A DNA stretch of 64,000 bases from Sphingomonas sp. 1F27F7B (GTDB lineage Bacteria; Pseudomonadota; Alphaproteobacteria; Sphingomonadales; Sphingomonadaceae). The stretch lies in the NCBI RefSeq assembly GCF_005503355.1, contig NZ_SCMK01000002.1, positions 186,001 through 250,000 on the forward strand, written 5' to 3'. Every line of letters starts with the position of its first letter. Position 1 is the first letter of the stretch. The notes below the pieces were generated by a model. It was not told where the DNA came from and ran no database searches. It saw nothing but the letters and a program-made list of their open reading frames with translations. This document shows, one piece after another, positions 28,020-37,433 of the stretch. Made by a program: the position numbers and the translations under genes.

Positions 28020-29423
28020 ATGATCCGCTCGCTTTCCCTGGTCCTGCCGTCGCTACTGCTGGCTTCCGCCTGCACGGTCGGGCCGGATTATCACGCGCCC
28101 GAGACCAGGGCGGCCCCCGAATGGCTGGAGGCGGGCGCGCCGGGCCAGGTGGATCTGCAATGGTGGGACCGGTTCGGCGATGCGCAGCTCTCCGGGCTGG
28201 TGCGGCGCGCGGTGGCGTCCAGCCCTGACCTCAAGGAAGCCCGGGGCCGGCTGGCCGAGGCGCGGGCCAATCGCGAGGCGACCGCGGGCGGGCGGCTGCC
28301 CAGCGTCACCGCCACCGGCTCCGCGACCGAGAATGTGCTGAGCAACAACGGCCAGCTGCCGCTCGGCAGCATCCCCTTTCCCGGCTTTTCGCGCGATTTC
28401 CCGCTCTTCGACCTGGGCTTCGACGCGAGCTGGGAGGTCGATCTGTGGGGCCGCCGCACCCGCCAGATGCAGGGCGCGGCGGCCCGCGAGCAGAGCGCGG
28501 AATTCGCCCGGCGCGACGTGATGCTGACGCTGATCGCCGAAGTGGTGCGCAGCTATATGGACTTGCGCGCCGCCCAGGCCGATGCCGCCACCGCCGGGCA
28601 GCAGTCCGATTCCAATGCCGAGCTCGCCCGCCTCACGCGCCTGCGCTTCGATGCCGGCGAGGCGTCGCGCCTCGATCTCGACCGCGCCGATGCGGCGGCC
28701 CGGGCAAGCGCGGCGGCGGTGCCCAATGCCCGCGCGCAGGCGGGTGCCGCGGCCTATCGCATCGCCACGCTGGTGGGCGTGCCGCCCGAACAGCTGGTGC
28801 CCGAGCTGCAGGCGCCGGCGGCGTTGCCGGCGAGCCCCGATGCGATCCTGGTGGGGCTGCGCTCCGAACTGCTCGAGCGCCGTCCCGACGTGCGCCGCGC
28901 CGAGCGCGACCTGGCGGCGGCGACTGCGGACATCGGCGTCGCCACGGCGGATCTGTTTCCGCGCTTCAGCCTGTTCGGCAGCATCGGCCAGCAGGCGCGC
29001 AAGCCCGGCGACCTCTTCTCCGGCGATTCCACGCGCCTCCAGATCGGGCCCAGCTTCTCCTGGCCGATCTTCCAGGGCGGCACGATCCGCGCGCAGATCC
29101 GCGCCGCCGATGCGCGCGCCGATCAGGCTGCGGCGCGCTACGAGAAGGCGGTGATCGGCGCGCTTTCCGACAGCGAGGCGGCGATCAACCGCTTCCTCAA
29201 CGCCCGCGCCGCCGCGGACGAGGCAGCGGCATCGCTGGAAGGCGAGCAGCGCGCCTTCGCGCTCGCGCAGAAGCGCGCGGATCGCGGCGAGGACGACCGG
29301 CTGGCGCTCGAGCGCGCGCGCCAATCCCTGCTCTCGGCCCAGCAGCGCGACCAGCAGGCACGCGCGGCCAAGGCGCAGGCGGCGACGGCACTCTACAAGG
29401 CGCTGGGCGGAGGCTGGAGCTGA
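28020..29423 (+). CDS. Outer-membrane efflux lipoprotein, NodT family
   Basis: 467 residues with a lipobox ending at Cys18 ('LLLASAC'). The two OEP repeats are clear ('WWDRFGDAQLSGLVRRA', 'LERRPDVRRAERDLAAA'). It is the outer-membrane channel that completes the tripartite pump with YbhG and YbhFSR. The last gene of the operon; the sensor kinase converges on it. Confidence 0.93.
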   Translation: MIRSLSLVLPSLLLASACTVGPDYHAPETRAAPEWLEAGAPGQVDLQWWDRFGDAQLSGLVRRAVASSPDLKEARGRLAEARANREATAGGRLPSVTATGSATENVLSNNGQLPLGSIPFPGFSRDFPLFDLGFDASWEVDLWGRRTRQMQGAAAREQSAEFARRDVMLTLIAEVVRSYMDLRAAQADAATAGQQSDSNAELARLTRLRFDAGEASRLDLDRADAAARASAAAVPNARAQAGAAAYRIATLVGVPPEQLVPELQAPAALPASPDAILVGLRSELLERRPDVRRAERDLAAATADIGVATADLFPRFSLFGSIGQQARKPGDLFSGDSTRLQIGPSFSWPIFQGGTIRAQIRAADARADQAAARYEKAVIGALSDSEAAINRFLNARAAADEAAASLEGEQRAFALAQKRADRGEDDRLALERARQSLLSAQQRDQQARAAKAQAATALYKALGGGWS

Positions 29424-29595
29424 GCGAGGCGGCGCACTCGCCGGAACCTTGCGATGCAGGGCTTCGCCTGCTCCATGCTGGCGGATGCAAGCCTGGTGCC
29501 CCGATCGCGCCGGCTGCGTTCGCCATCCGGCCCCGCGGGTGGGGAAGGCGGCCCCCTGGTCCGAGCTTCCTGAACTTCCGCACCGGGCCGGATCG

Positions 29596-31188
29596 TCAGG
29601 CGGCCGGCACGCGGATCTCGAAGCAGGTCCCGCGTTCGGCCGCCGCCAGCGCGATCGTGCCGCCATGCGAGGCAAGCAGCGAGCGGGCGATCGGCAGGCC
29701 CAGTCCCGTGCCGCCGGCGCTGCGGCGGCTGGTGAAGAACGGCTCGAAGATCCGGGCGCGATCGGCCTCCGGAATGCCGGGGCCGTCATCGGCGACGGTC
29801 AGCACGATCCGGCCGGCCGCCTCCGTCGCAGCCATCCGCACCCGGTCCGCGCCGGCCTGGCGGCTGTTCTCGACCAGGCTTCCGACGATTGCCTCCAGCA
29901 TCGGCCCGGGCATGGCGGCATGGGGCAGCGCGTCGGGCACGTCGATGGCGATGGCAAGCCCGCGATCCGTCCAGGCATCGGCGATCCGGTGCAGCGCCAG
30001 CGCGATGTCGGCGGCGGCGCTTGCGTCGCTCTCGGCCATGTCGGCGCGGGCGAGTTCGAGCAGGCGGCTGACGAGCTGGGCGAGCCGATCGGCATCGGCG
30101 CCGGCGTTGGCGAGGAACCGGCGGCGATCCGCCTCGTGCATCCCGGCATGATGGTCCTCGAGTATCTCGATCGCGCCGCGAATGCCCGCCAGGGGCGTCT
30201 TGAATTCGTGGCTCACGGCATGGGCGAAGTCGCGCAGATAGCGTGAGCGCCGCTCGATCGCGCCCGCCATGGTAGCGAAATCGGCATAGAGCGCCTGGAT
30301 CTCGATGGCGGCGGTGGGCGGTACCTCGGGCACGGTGCCGCCGCCGCGCGCGACGTCGCGGGTCGCCTGGCTCAGCGCCTCGATCGGCCGGGCGATCCCG
30401 CGCGAGAGCAGGCCGCTCAGCACCACCAGCGTCGCGAAGATCGCGCCGATGCCGAACAGGATCTTGCCGCGATCCTCATAGAGCCCGCGGAACAGCGCGC
30501 GCGGCGAGCGCGAGAGCAGCAGCACCGCGACGACCCTGCCGTTCGCCAGCACGGGGCGGGCATGATGGATGCGCAGGCCCGATGCGCGGCTCAGCCATTC
30601 AAAGGCATATTCGGGACGATAGTCGCCGCGGCGGCGCAGCACGGTTTCGGGCCGCCCGCGCGCCGCCGCAGCGAGTTCGGGCAAGCCGGCCAGGCGCTTC
30701 CCGGCGTCCTTGCCGATCAGGATGCGGCCGTCGGGGGCGAGCAGCAGGATCGAGGCGAGCGTCGCGTCCGCCGTTGCGTTCACCAGCGGGGCGAGCCGGC
30801 CGGCGGCGGCCCGGGCATCGGGCGCGGGGCTTCCCGGCTGGGCGACCGGCGCCGGCCGCTCGGGCAGCGGCCTGGTGCCGAGATCGATGGTCGAGAGCGG
30901 CCCGCCGGCGATCCCGTTCCCGCCGCGCGGGGGCTCGCGGACCAGCTGGGGTCCGGTCGAGCCCGGCCATTCGGCACTGGCGATCGCGGCGAGGGCGGTG
31001 CCCTGCGCGATCAGCTCGGCTTCGGTCTGGCGGACCAGCGTGTTCTCGTAGACGCGCAGGAACAGCGCGCCGACGCCGGGCAGCGCCGCCACGAACACCA
31101 AGGTGACGAGCAGGATCGTCCGCAGCCGCAGCCGGGGCCAATGGCGCCGGATCGGCGCCTTGAGCGCTTCGGTCAGCCTTCCGAGCAC
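29596..31188 (-). CDS. Sensor histidine kinase
   Basis: 530 residues from GTG 31188, which lies inside the end of the response regulator gene; the open frame upstream is antisense-like shadow. TM1 about 24-44, a periplasmic sensor region of about 200 residues, TM2 ('ILFGIGAIFATLVVLSGLLS'), HAMP, a HisKA box with the phospho-accepting His in 'HAVSHEFKTPLAG', and a HATPase domain with 'ADDGPGIPE' and 'GTGLGLPIARSLL'. Signal unknown. It is cotranscribed with the DUF4173 protein and response regulator. Confidence 0.9.
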   Translation of the reverse strand: MLGRLTEALKAPIRRHWPRLRLRTILLVTLVFVAALPGVGALFLRVYENTLVRQTEAELIAQGTALAAIASAEWPGSTGPQLVREPPRGGNGIAGGPLSTIDLGTRPLPERPAPVAQPGSPAPDARAAAGRLAPLVNATADATLASILLLAPDGRILIGKDAGKRLAGLPELAAAARGRPETVLRRRGDYRPEYAFEWLSRASGLRIHHARPVLANGRVVAVLLLSRSPRALFRGLYEDRGKILFGIGAIFATLVVLSGLLSRGIARPIEALSQATRDVARGGGTVPEVPPTAAIEIQALYADFATMAGAIERRSRYLRDFAHAVSHEFKTPLAGIRGAIEILEDHHAGMHEADRRRFLANAGADADRLAQLVSRLLELARADMAESDASAAADIALALHRIADAWTDRGLAIAIDVPDALPHAAMPGPMLEAIVGSLVENSRQAGADRVRMAATEAAGRIVLTVADDGPGIPEADRARIFEPFFTSRRSAGGTGLGLPIARSLLASHGGTIALAAAERGTCFEIRVPAA

Positions 31189-31889
31189 GGGCCGATGCGA
31201 TATCCGATGCCCGGCCGCGTCTCGATCAGGTCCTGCGCGCCCGCCTGGGCGAATTTGGCGCGCAGGTTGCGGACATGGCTGTCGATCGTCCGGTCGGTGA
31301 GCGCGAAGCCGGGGCCGCGCAGCCGGTCGATCAGCGCGTCGCGGCTGAACACCTTGGACGGCATGCTCGCCAGCGTGCGCAATATGCCGAACTCGGTGAC
31401 GGTCAGCGGTACCGGCGCGCCGGCCCAGTTCGCGTCCCAGCTTTCGGGATCGAGGGCGAGCCTGCCGTGACGGATTGCGCCGGCGGCGCGATCGACCGCG
31501 GGCGGGTGCGCGGCGGTGCGGCGCAGCACCGCCATTACGCGCGCCACCACTTCGCGCGGCGAAAAGGGCTTGGTGACATAGTCGTCCGCGCCCAGCTCGA
31601 TGCCGAGGATCCGGTCGATCTCGTCGTCGCGCGAGGATAGGAACAGGATCGGCATCCCGCCCTCGGCGCGCAGCCGCCGGCACACTTCCAGCCCGTCCAT
31701 GCGCGGCATGTTGATGTCCAGCACGATCAGATCGGGCTGGCGGCTCCCGGCGATCTTCAGCGCTTCCTCGCCGTCCGCCGCCTCGATCGTCTCCAGGCCC
31801 GCCTTGGCGAGCGCGAAGACGAGCAATTGCCGGATGTGCGGATCGTCATCGGCGACGAGGATGGTGCGGGGCATGGGGCATTGGATCAT
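31173..31889 (-). CDS. OmpR/PhoB family response regulator
   Basis: 238 residues from ATG 31889, which overlaps the stop of the DUF4173 gene (ATGA); an ATG at 31874 would give 233. Receiver domain with the acidic pair 'VADDDPH', the phospho-Asp in 'LIVLDINMPRMDG' and Lys in 'VTKPFSPRE'; winged-helix DNA-binding domain with 'TVTEFGILRTLAS' and 'TDRTIDSHVRNLRAKF'. Partner of the histidine kinase that overlaps its end. Confidence 0.92.
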   Translation of the reverse strand: MIQCPMPRTILVADDDPHIRQLLVFALAKAGLETIEAADGEEALKIAGSRQPDLIVLDINMPRMDGLEVCRRLRAEGGMPILFLSSRDDEIDRILGIELGADDYVTKPFSPREVVARVMAVLRRTAAHPPAVDRAAGAIRHGRLALDPESWDANWAGAPVPLTVTEFGILRTLASMPSKVFSRDALIDRLRGPGFALTDRTIDSHVRNLRAKFAQAGAQDLIETRPGIGYRIGPCSEG

Positions 31890-33493
31890 CGCGAAGGGGC
31901 TCCGGTCAACGGTGGAGTGGAGCTGGCGATGGCATTGGCGACGGCGTCGGCCGCTGGCGCGGAAGCCGGGCTCGCCGCGAGGCTGGGCGGTTCGGCGGCG
32001 ATGGGACGGAGCGCTCCGTCGCAATTCCGTTCCACGCCCGGCGGTGCCGGCGCCGCGGCGGGGGGATTGCGGCCGAGCAGGCGCCGGGCCGTCTCCAGCC
32101 GATACTGTCCGCGCCAGGTCCAGCTCCGCCAGTCGGACTGGCGCCGGACGAGATCGTCCATCACTTGTCCGCGGACATGCCGCACCCGGTCGCGCAACTG
32201 GGGCGGCAACGGCCGGCGCTCGAGCGAGGCCAGGGCAAGCAGCGAGGAGGGGCCGGTATCCGCGAGATAGCAGAGGTCGAGCCCCACGCCGCGTCCGCCC
32301 ACTTCGCGGGCATGGCGCACATTCCAGGCGGCGGCGCTCGCGTCGAGATCGGCCAGGCTCGCGGTGCCCAGCACCAGGGCAGCCATCAGCGCATTGGCGT
32401 TGATCAGCCAGGCGGCGCTTCTGCCCGCGAGCATCCGCCAGCAGATCAATGCCAGCCCGATCGCCACCAGCCCCATCCAGGCGAGCGCCGCGATCCGGAA
32501 GCTGGTGAGCGAATAGGCCGCGACATAATCGAGCGTGCGCAGGATCGAGGAAGCGACGAGCAGCAGGTTCTGCGCCACCCACAGCACCACCAGCCGGCGG
32601 ATCGTCGGGTCGGCGGCGCTGGGCGAGCCGGGCCTCAGCGCCACCAGTACGAACAGCCCGGCGAGCAGGGCGGTGGCGATCAGCGGATAGGCGCCGCGAT
32701 GGGCATAGTCGGCCAGCGTCACGCCCTGGGGCAGCGCCGCGCCGCTCCACAGAAAGGCGAGGTCGAGCCCGTTCTGGATCGCGAACACGATGTTGAACGA
32801 CAGGAGGGAGAGCAGCAGCGTGGGAACCGGGATGCCGGGCAGGGCGATGTCGGCGCGCGGCAGCAGGGCCGCCGCGCGGGTGGCCCAGCGGGTGGGGCGC
32901 AGGCTCGGCCAGAGCAGGACCAGCAGCATCGCCCAGAACAGGAGTTCGGTGAAGGCGGGCAGGCGGAGCCTGGCGAGCGCCTGGGCGATGACCGGGTTGG
33001 CGCTGGCGAACAGCGCGACGAACAAGGCGGTCATCGCCAGCGGCAAGGCGAGCAGGACGGCAAGCCCCGAGGCGCTGCGCCCGCCGTGCCGCGGGCGCAG
33101 CCGCGCGAGGCGGACCAGGTCGAGCACCGGTGCGAGCGGCCCGCTCAGCCCGTGCGCGGTCAGGCGCAGGCTCCAGCGCCAGGCATCGTCGAAGCCGCCC
33201 GCGCGCGGCATCAGCGCGGCGATCGACAGCGCGCTCCAGAACAGCACCCATCCAAGCCCGCCCGGCTCCCACGCCAGCACGACGGCGAAGCCCGCCGCGA
33301 TCGCCAGCGCCGCCAGGCTCGGCCGCCGGCGGAGCGCCGGGCGCGTGACCAGCAGCGCGCCGATCCAGGCAAGGGCGAAGCCGCCGATCCAGGATCCCGC
33401 CCCTCCCTCGAGGAACAGCCTGTCCATCGCGGCGATGATGGCGATCGCGGCGAGGATCTTGTGCAGGAAGCTGAAGCGTGCGGTGCGGGCCAT
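31886..33493 (-). CDS. DUF4173 (DUF4153) polytopic membrane protein
   Basis: 535 residues from ATG 33493. Eleven or twelve membrane helices occupy about residues 10-420; 'YAHRGAYPLIATALLAG' and 'YSLTSFRIAALAW' are the DUF4173 hallmarks. The last 110 residues are soluble and end in an Ala/Pro-rich tail. Function is not established. Its overlap with the response regulator places it in the same operon as a two-component system, so it may be a signal input or a target. Confidence 0.82.
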   Translation of the reverse strand: MARTARFSFLHKILAAIAIIAAMDRLFLEGGAGSWIGGFALAWIGALLVTRPALRRRPSLAALAIAAGFAVVLAWEPGGLGWVLFWSALSIAALMPRAGGFDDAWRWSLRLTAHGLSGPLAPVLDLVRLARLRPRHGGRSASGLAVLLALPLAMTALFVALFASANPVIAQALARLRLPAFTELLFWAMLLVLLWPSLRPTRWATRAAALLPRADIALPGIPVPTLLLSLLSFNIVFAIQNGLDLAFLWSGAALPQGVTLADYAHRGAYPLIATALLAGLFVLVALRPGSPSAADPTIRRLVVLWVAQNLLLVASSILRTLDYVAAYSLTSFRIAALAWMGLVAIGLALICWRMLAGRSAAWLINANALMAALVLGTASLADLDASAAAWNVRHAREVGGRGVGLDLCYLADTGPSSLLALASLERRPLPPQLRDRVRHVRGQVMDDLVRRQSDWRSWTWRGQYRLETARRLLGRNPPAAAPAPPGVERNCDGALRPIAAEPPSLAASPASAPAADAVANAIASSTPPLTGAPSR

Positions 33494-33604
33494 ATGGGTC
33501 TCCCAGGTTCGGGAGCGACGATGCGCCCGCGCCGTCCAGCCGAAGCGCGGAAGGCCAAGGAGAGGTTGTGCAGGATCGGTGCAGGGCGATAGAGGCGCCC
33601 GACC

Positions 33605-34894
33605 ATGACTGCGCTCCCTGCTCTCGGCTTCGATTTCGGCACCACCAATTCGGTCGCCGCCCTGGCGGGCGACACGGGCTCCACGCTCGTCGAACTGGCG
33701 GGGCCGGCGCGCGCCGATCCCGTTTTCCGATCGGCGCTCTGCTTCTGGCAGGACGAGGCGGAGCGCGGCGGGCTGGGCGTCGCCGCCGGTCCGTGGGCGA
33801 TCGCCGAATATCTCGAATTTCCCGAAGGGAGCCGCTTCCTCCAGTCGTTCAAATCGGTCGCCGCGAGCGCCAGCTTCGAGCATGCCATCGTCTTCGAGCG
33901 GCGGCTGCGCTTCGAGGAACTCGGCCGCACCTTCCTGGCGCTGATGGCGGCGCGGGCGGGCGGCGCCCTGGATGGCGGCGCGCGGCGCGTGGTGGTGGGC
34001 CGCCCGGTCGAATATGCCGGCAGCAGGCCCGACGAAGCGCTCGCCCGGCAGCGCTATGACGCGATGTTCGCCGGGTTCGGCGCCGAGATCCACTATGTCT
34101 ACGAGCCGCTCGGCGCGGCGTTCAGCTATGCGACGCGGATCGAGGAGCCGGCGACTGTGCTGGTGGCGGATTTCGGGGGCGGCACCAGCGATTTCTCGGT
34201 GGTGCGGATCGAGGCGCCGGGCGCGGCGCGCCGCTGCACGCCGCTCGCCCATGCCGGCGTCGGCATCGCCGGCGACCGGTTCGACCAGCGGATCGTCGAG
34301 CATCTGATCCTGCCGCTGCTCGGCAAGGGCGGGAGCTACCGCTCGTTCGACAAGGTGCTGGACATTCCGGCGGGATGGTTCGCCGACTTTTCGGACTGGT
34401 CGCGCCTGGCGCTGATGCGCAACCGGAGGACGCTGGCCGAGCTGGAAAAGCTCAGGCGCGCGGCGCTCGATCCGGAAGCGATCGGGCGGATGATCGCAGT
34501 GATCGAGGGCGAGCTCGGCTATCAGCTCTATCATGCGGTCGGGGCCCTAAAGCGGGCGCTCTCCGCCGAGGACGCGGCGCATTTCCATTTCGACGGCGGC
34601 GACCTCGCGATCGAAGCCGATGTCACCCGCTGCGAATTCGAAGCGTGGATCGCGCCCGACATGGTGCGGATCGAGGCGGCGGTGGACCGGGCGCTGGCGC
34701 TGGCGGGCATGGAGGCGCGGGCGATCGATCGCGTCTTCCTGACCGGCGGCACGTCGCTCACGCCCCGGGTCCGCCGGCTGTTCGAGGAACGCTTCGGCGC
34801 GCTGCGGATCGCGACGGGCGGCGAGCTCACCTCGATCGCGCACGGGCTCGCGCTGATCGGCTGCCAGGAGGACGTGTCCGCCTGGAGCGCCTAG
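33605..34894 (+). CDS. Short Hsp70-family ATPase, YegD-like
   Basis: 429 residues. The actin-like ATPase motifs are intact: phosphate-1 'GFDFGTTNSVAAL', phosphate-2 'VLVADFGGGTSDFSVV' and the adenosine loop 'FLTGGTSLTPRVRR'. There is no room for an Hsp70 peptide-binding domain, so this is a YegD-type stand-alone ATPase. Role unknown. It is divergent from DUF4173, and its stop codon shares CTAG with the converging gene. Confidence 0.9.
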   Translation: MTALPALGFDFGTTNSVAALAGDTGSTLVELAGPARADPVFRSALCFWQDEAERGGLGVAAGPWAIAEYLEFPEGSRFLQSFKSVAASASFEHAIVFERRLRFEELGRTFLALMAARAGGALDGGARRVVVGRPVEYAGSRPDEALARQRYDAMFAGFGAEIHYVYEPLGAAFSYATRIEEPATVLVADFGGGTSDFSVVRIEAPGAARRCTPLAHAGVGIAGDRFDQRIVEHLILPLLGKGGSYRSFDKVLDIPAGWFADFSDWSRLALMRNRRTLAELEKLRRAALDPEAIGRMIAVIEGELGYQLYHAVGALKRALSAEDAAHFHFDGGDLAIEADVTRCEFEAWIAPDMVRIEAAVDRALALAGMEARAIDRVFLTGGTSLTPRVRRLFEERFGALRIATGGELTSIAHGLALIGCQEDVSAWSA

Positions 34895-35465
34895 CGCCCC
34901 GGTCGCGGCTTCGCGACGCGGAATGCCTGCTTGGCGCGTGCGAGCAGGCGCCGCTCGATCGGTGCCCAGCGGTCATTGATCCGTTCGCCGGCGATCAGGT
35001 CGGTCGCGGCAACGCCTTCGCACGCCAGGTCTTCCATGTAGAACAGCAGCATCTCCTTGCGGCCCGTGCCGGTATCGCCCGCATCATCGGCCAGATGGAC
35101 GAAGCGCACGTTCATCATGTCGGATGGGAAGATGTAGCCGGCCCGCGCGAGCAGACCGCGCACATGCGCCGCGTCGCTGCCGGGCTGCGGCGCGTCGGCA
35201 GTCGACCCGAAGCGCGCGCGGGTCCGGAAGGGCAGGTTCCACAGCTGTTGGCGGAGATTTAGCGGAGTCGAATAATCATATCGCACATCGGGCGCCGCGG
35301 GCAGGTATTTCTCGAACTGGATCCAGTAGAAGCGGCGGATCCGGCGATCGGCGCCGGCGTCGACAAAGACATGCACCTCGCAGTCTATCGCATCATATTG
35401 GATCCAGCGCTCTCCGCCGGCATCGCGGCGCCGGCGAGGACGATCGGCAGCAGGAAATGGGGCAA
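34891..35465 (-). pseudogene. Secreted hypothetical protein, apparently frameshifted after its signal peptide
   Basis: The mature part (from 'RWIQYDAIDCEVHVFVDAG', about 35405, to 34891) reads well, about 170 residues, but has no start codon in its frame except an ATG inside copD. One frame over, TTG 35465 has GGAAGGA in front and encodes a good signal peptide ('PHFLLPIVLAGAAMPAESA') that then runs into stops. Joining the two needs a one-base change near 35410. Either a real loss-of-function deletion, a sequence error, or programmed slippage. No known family. Confidence 0.6.
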
Positions 35466-35578
35466 CGTCGTTCCTTCCGGCGGCATCGGTCGAAGCGCGA
35501 CCGTCGCGGGATCCTATTCTCCTCCGCCGGTTCGGAAATCCCGCCCCGCAGCGGAGCGCCGCAGTGGCGCCGCCATGG

Positions 35579-36496
35579 TCATCCCGCCGATATGATCGGC
35601 TGCAACGTCCCGAGCCATGCGACGAGTGCGAGGACGATCCCCGCGCACCCGGTTTCCAGCGCGAGGCTGACGCGCAGCGCGACGATCGCACTGCGATGGT
35701 CGCTCTGCGCGATGCGCGCGGAGAGCATCGGTGCGAGCCGATACCGGTTCATGGCCGCGCAGCCGAGCATCGCCGCGAACAGCGCAAGCTTGGCAAGAAG
35801 CAACTGCCCATAGAGTGTGCCCGGCAGCGCCCCGAGCCCGGACGGGCCGACGAGCAGCCATGCGTTCGCCAGCCCGCTGGCGACGATGACCGCCACCACG
35901 ATCGTGCCGATGCGTGCGAAGCCGTCCAGCGCGCGGTGGGTGGCCCTTAGGTGGCCGGCATCCGTGCCGGCGGCGGGCCGCGCGACCAGCAGCAGGAGCG
36001 ATAGGAGCGCGCCGATCCAGGCGCCGGCGGTGACGAGGTGCGCAATGTCGGCGGCCAGGTGGAACCAGCCGACAGCACCTTCGTCCATGGCGCCATGTCC
36101 CGCCCAGGCCAGGCTGGCGAGCGCGGTGGCGCCGCCGGCGGACGCGGCGACGAGTGCGGCGGCGGGCCGGCTTGCGATCAGGAACCCCGAGAGCACCAGA
36201 AGGGCAAGTCCGGCGATGCGCGCCGCCCAGGCGCTGCCCAGCGGCATGCCGGTCAATATCGCCGATATGCTTTCGGCATCCACTTGTCCGATCGGTACAC
36301 CCGCCATGGCCGCCGCGATCACCACCAGGCCGAATGCCGACAGTCCCATGCCGACAAGGCCGGTTGCAATCATGATGCCGCGCAGGGGCAGCGCCGTGCG
36401 CACCCCGGCGGCGCACAGGGCGAAGAAGGGCACGCCGAACGCCGCGGCGAGGTCGGCATAAAGCGCGAACCGGACCGCGACGTCGAGCGCGGCCAT
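35579..36496 (-). CDS. copD: Copper resistance protein CopD
   Basis: 305 residues with about eight membrane helices. Conserved histidines sit in 'ASLAWAGHGAMDEG' and 'WFHLAADIAHLVTAGAWIGAL', the CopD pattern. CopD takes up copper from periplasmic CopC. Starts 2 bases after the copC stop. Confidence 0.9.
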   Translation of the reverse strand: MAALDVAVRFALYADLAAAFGVPFFALCAAGVRTALPLRGIMIATGLVGMGLSAFGLVVIAAAMAGVPIGQVDAESISAILTGMPLGSAWAARIAGLALLVLSGFLIASRPAAALVAASAGGATALASLAWAGHGAMDEGAVGWFHLAADIAHLVTAGAWIGALLSLLLLVARPAAGTDAGHLRATHRALDGFARIGTIVVAVIVASGLANAWLLVGPSGLGALPGTLYGQLLLAKLALFAAMLGCAAMNRYRLAPMLSARIAQSDHRSAIVALRVSLALETGCAGIVLALVAWLGTLQPIISAG

Positions 36497-36498
36497 GT

Positions 36499-36867
36499 TC
36501 ACTTCACCTTGAAATTGTAGCTGCCCTGCACCCGGTGCGTGTCGTTGGAGACTGCATGCCAGTCGAGCTTGTAGGCGCCGCGGGGCAGGGGCTTGGCCAG
36601 CGTCACGACCAGGGTCTTGCCGTCCGGCGAGAGCGCGGTGGTGAGCTGCATCTTCATCGGCGCGGACATCTTCATGCCGGGCATGTCCGTCATCATCAGG
36701 TCGACGCCCGAGAATTTGTCGACCAGCGCCTCGGAGAAGACCAGTTGCAGCCTGGCCGGCGCGGCGACGAGCGAATCGGGCGCGGGCGTGGCGGACATCA
36801 GCTTCGGATGGGCCAGCGCGGGTGTGGCCATCACGAGCGCGGCGGCGGCGAGGATTGCAAGACGCAT
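36499..36867 (-). CDS. copC: Copper-binding periplasmic protein CopC
   Basis: 122 residues with a signal peptide that ends at 'ALA', so the mature protein begins with His (HPKLMSATPAPDS), the copper(II) ligand of CopC. 'MTDMPGMKMSAPMKM' is a Met-rich copper(I) segment and 'SNDTHRVQGSYNFKVK' supplies a further His. GGAG lies about 10 bases upstream of the ATG. It is divergent from the sigma module. Confidence 0.93.
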   Translation of the reverse strand: MRLAILAAAALVMATPALAHPKLMSATPAPDSLVAAPARLQLVFSEALVDKFSGVDLMMTDMPGMKMSAPMKMQLTTALSPDGKTLVVTLAKPLPRGAYKLDWHAVSNDTHRVQGSYNFKVK

Positions 36868-37157
36868 TGCGGAAACTCCGTGAACCGGCCAGGCGCCGGC
36901 AGGATCGATACGCGGCGACGGGATCGATCCCTCGCCGGGTGCGATCGCGCCGTTCCCGATCCCGGTCGAAGTTCGGCCGGCGGCGGCTTGCAATGTGGGA
37001 TTCGGCTTGGTTGGCTGATGCGATCGAGCCGGGGCCGGCGACTCCTTTGGCGATCGGCGTCGCCTGTGATGTAGGATGGCGAGTCGAGCGCCGGTCTGGA
37101 TGTGCGAGGGCTCTCGCGCTCGCCTGCGTATTGCAACCAAGGGAAGTGGAGCGGACT
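36868..37157. promoter_or_regulatory. Divergent control region between copCD and the CnrYXH-like operon
   Basis: A 290-base region free of genes. A near-palindrome at 36913-36937 (cggcgacggg, atcgat centre, then cctcgccg) sits about 45 bases before copC and could be an operator or hairpin. I see no confident sigma-70 promoter on either side, which fits control by the ECF sigma factor encoded next door, but I could not identify its sites. Confidence 0.4.
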
Positions 37158-37433
37158 ATGGAAACCGAGATCGACACCGCGCTGCGCAGGTTGGCCACCG
37201 CGGACCATCCCGGGCTCGACGGCATGGAGGATGCGGTGCTGACCGGGGTACGGGCGCGGCGGGAAGCCCGGGCGAGTGTCCGCATGGCCGCAATTGCCGG
37301 AATCGGCGCCGTGATGCTCGGCACGGTGGCCGCCGGTCCCGGCACTTCGCCGGCCGCCGCCGCGGCCCCGCTCGCACCGCTTGGCAGCGGCGCTTCGCTC
37401 GCGCCGTCGACGCTGCTGCTGGCCGAACGATGA
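37158..37433 (+). CDS. CnrY-like membrane anti-sigma protein
   Basis: 91 residues, GGAG 8 bases before the ATG. A short cytoplasmic arm with acidic and Leu residues ('METEIDTALRRLATADHPG') precedes one membrane helix ('MAAIAGIGAVMLGTVAAG') and a small periplasmic Ala-rich tail. Size, topology and position directly before a CnrX-like sensor and an ECF sigma factor match CnrY, which holds the sigma factor at the membrane. The sequence itself is too short to prove homology. Confidence 0.65.
   Translation: METEIDTALRRLATADHPGLDGMEDAVLTGVRARREARASVRMAAIAGIGAVMLGTVAAGPGTSPAAAAAPLAPLGSGASLAPSTLLLAER

Noticed and set aside
34891-35691. A 266-residue open frame on the minus strand starting at 35691
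   Set aside because: Its first 100 residues overlap the end of copD on the same strand and are Arg/Ser-rich shadow sequence; the true start is the TTG at 35465 in another frame.
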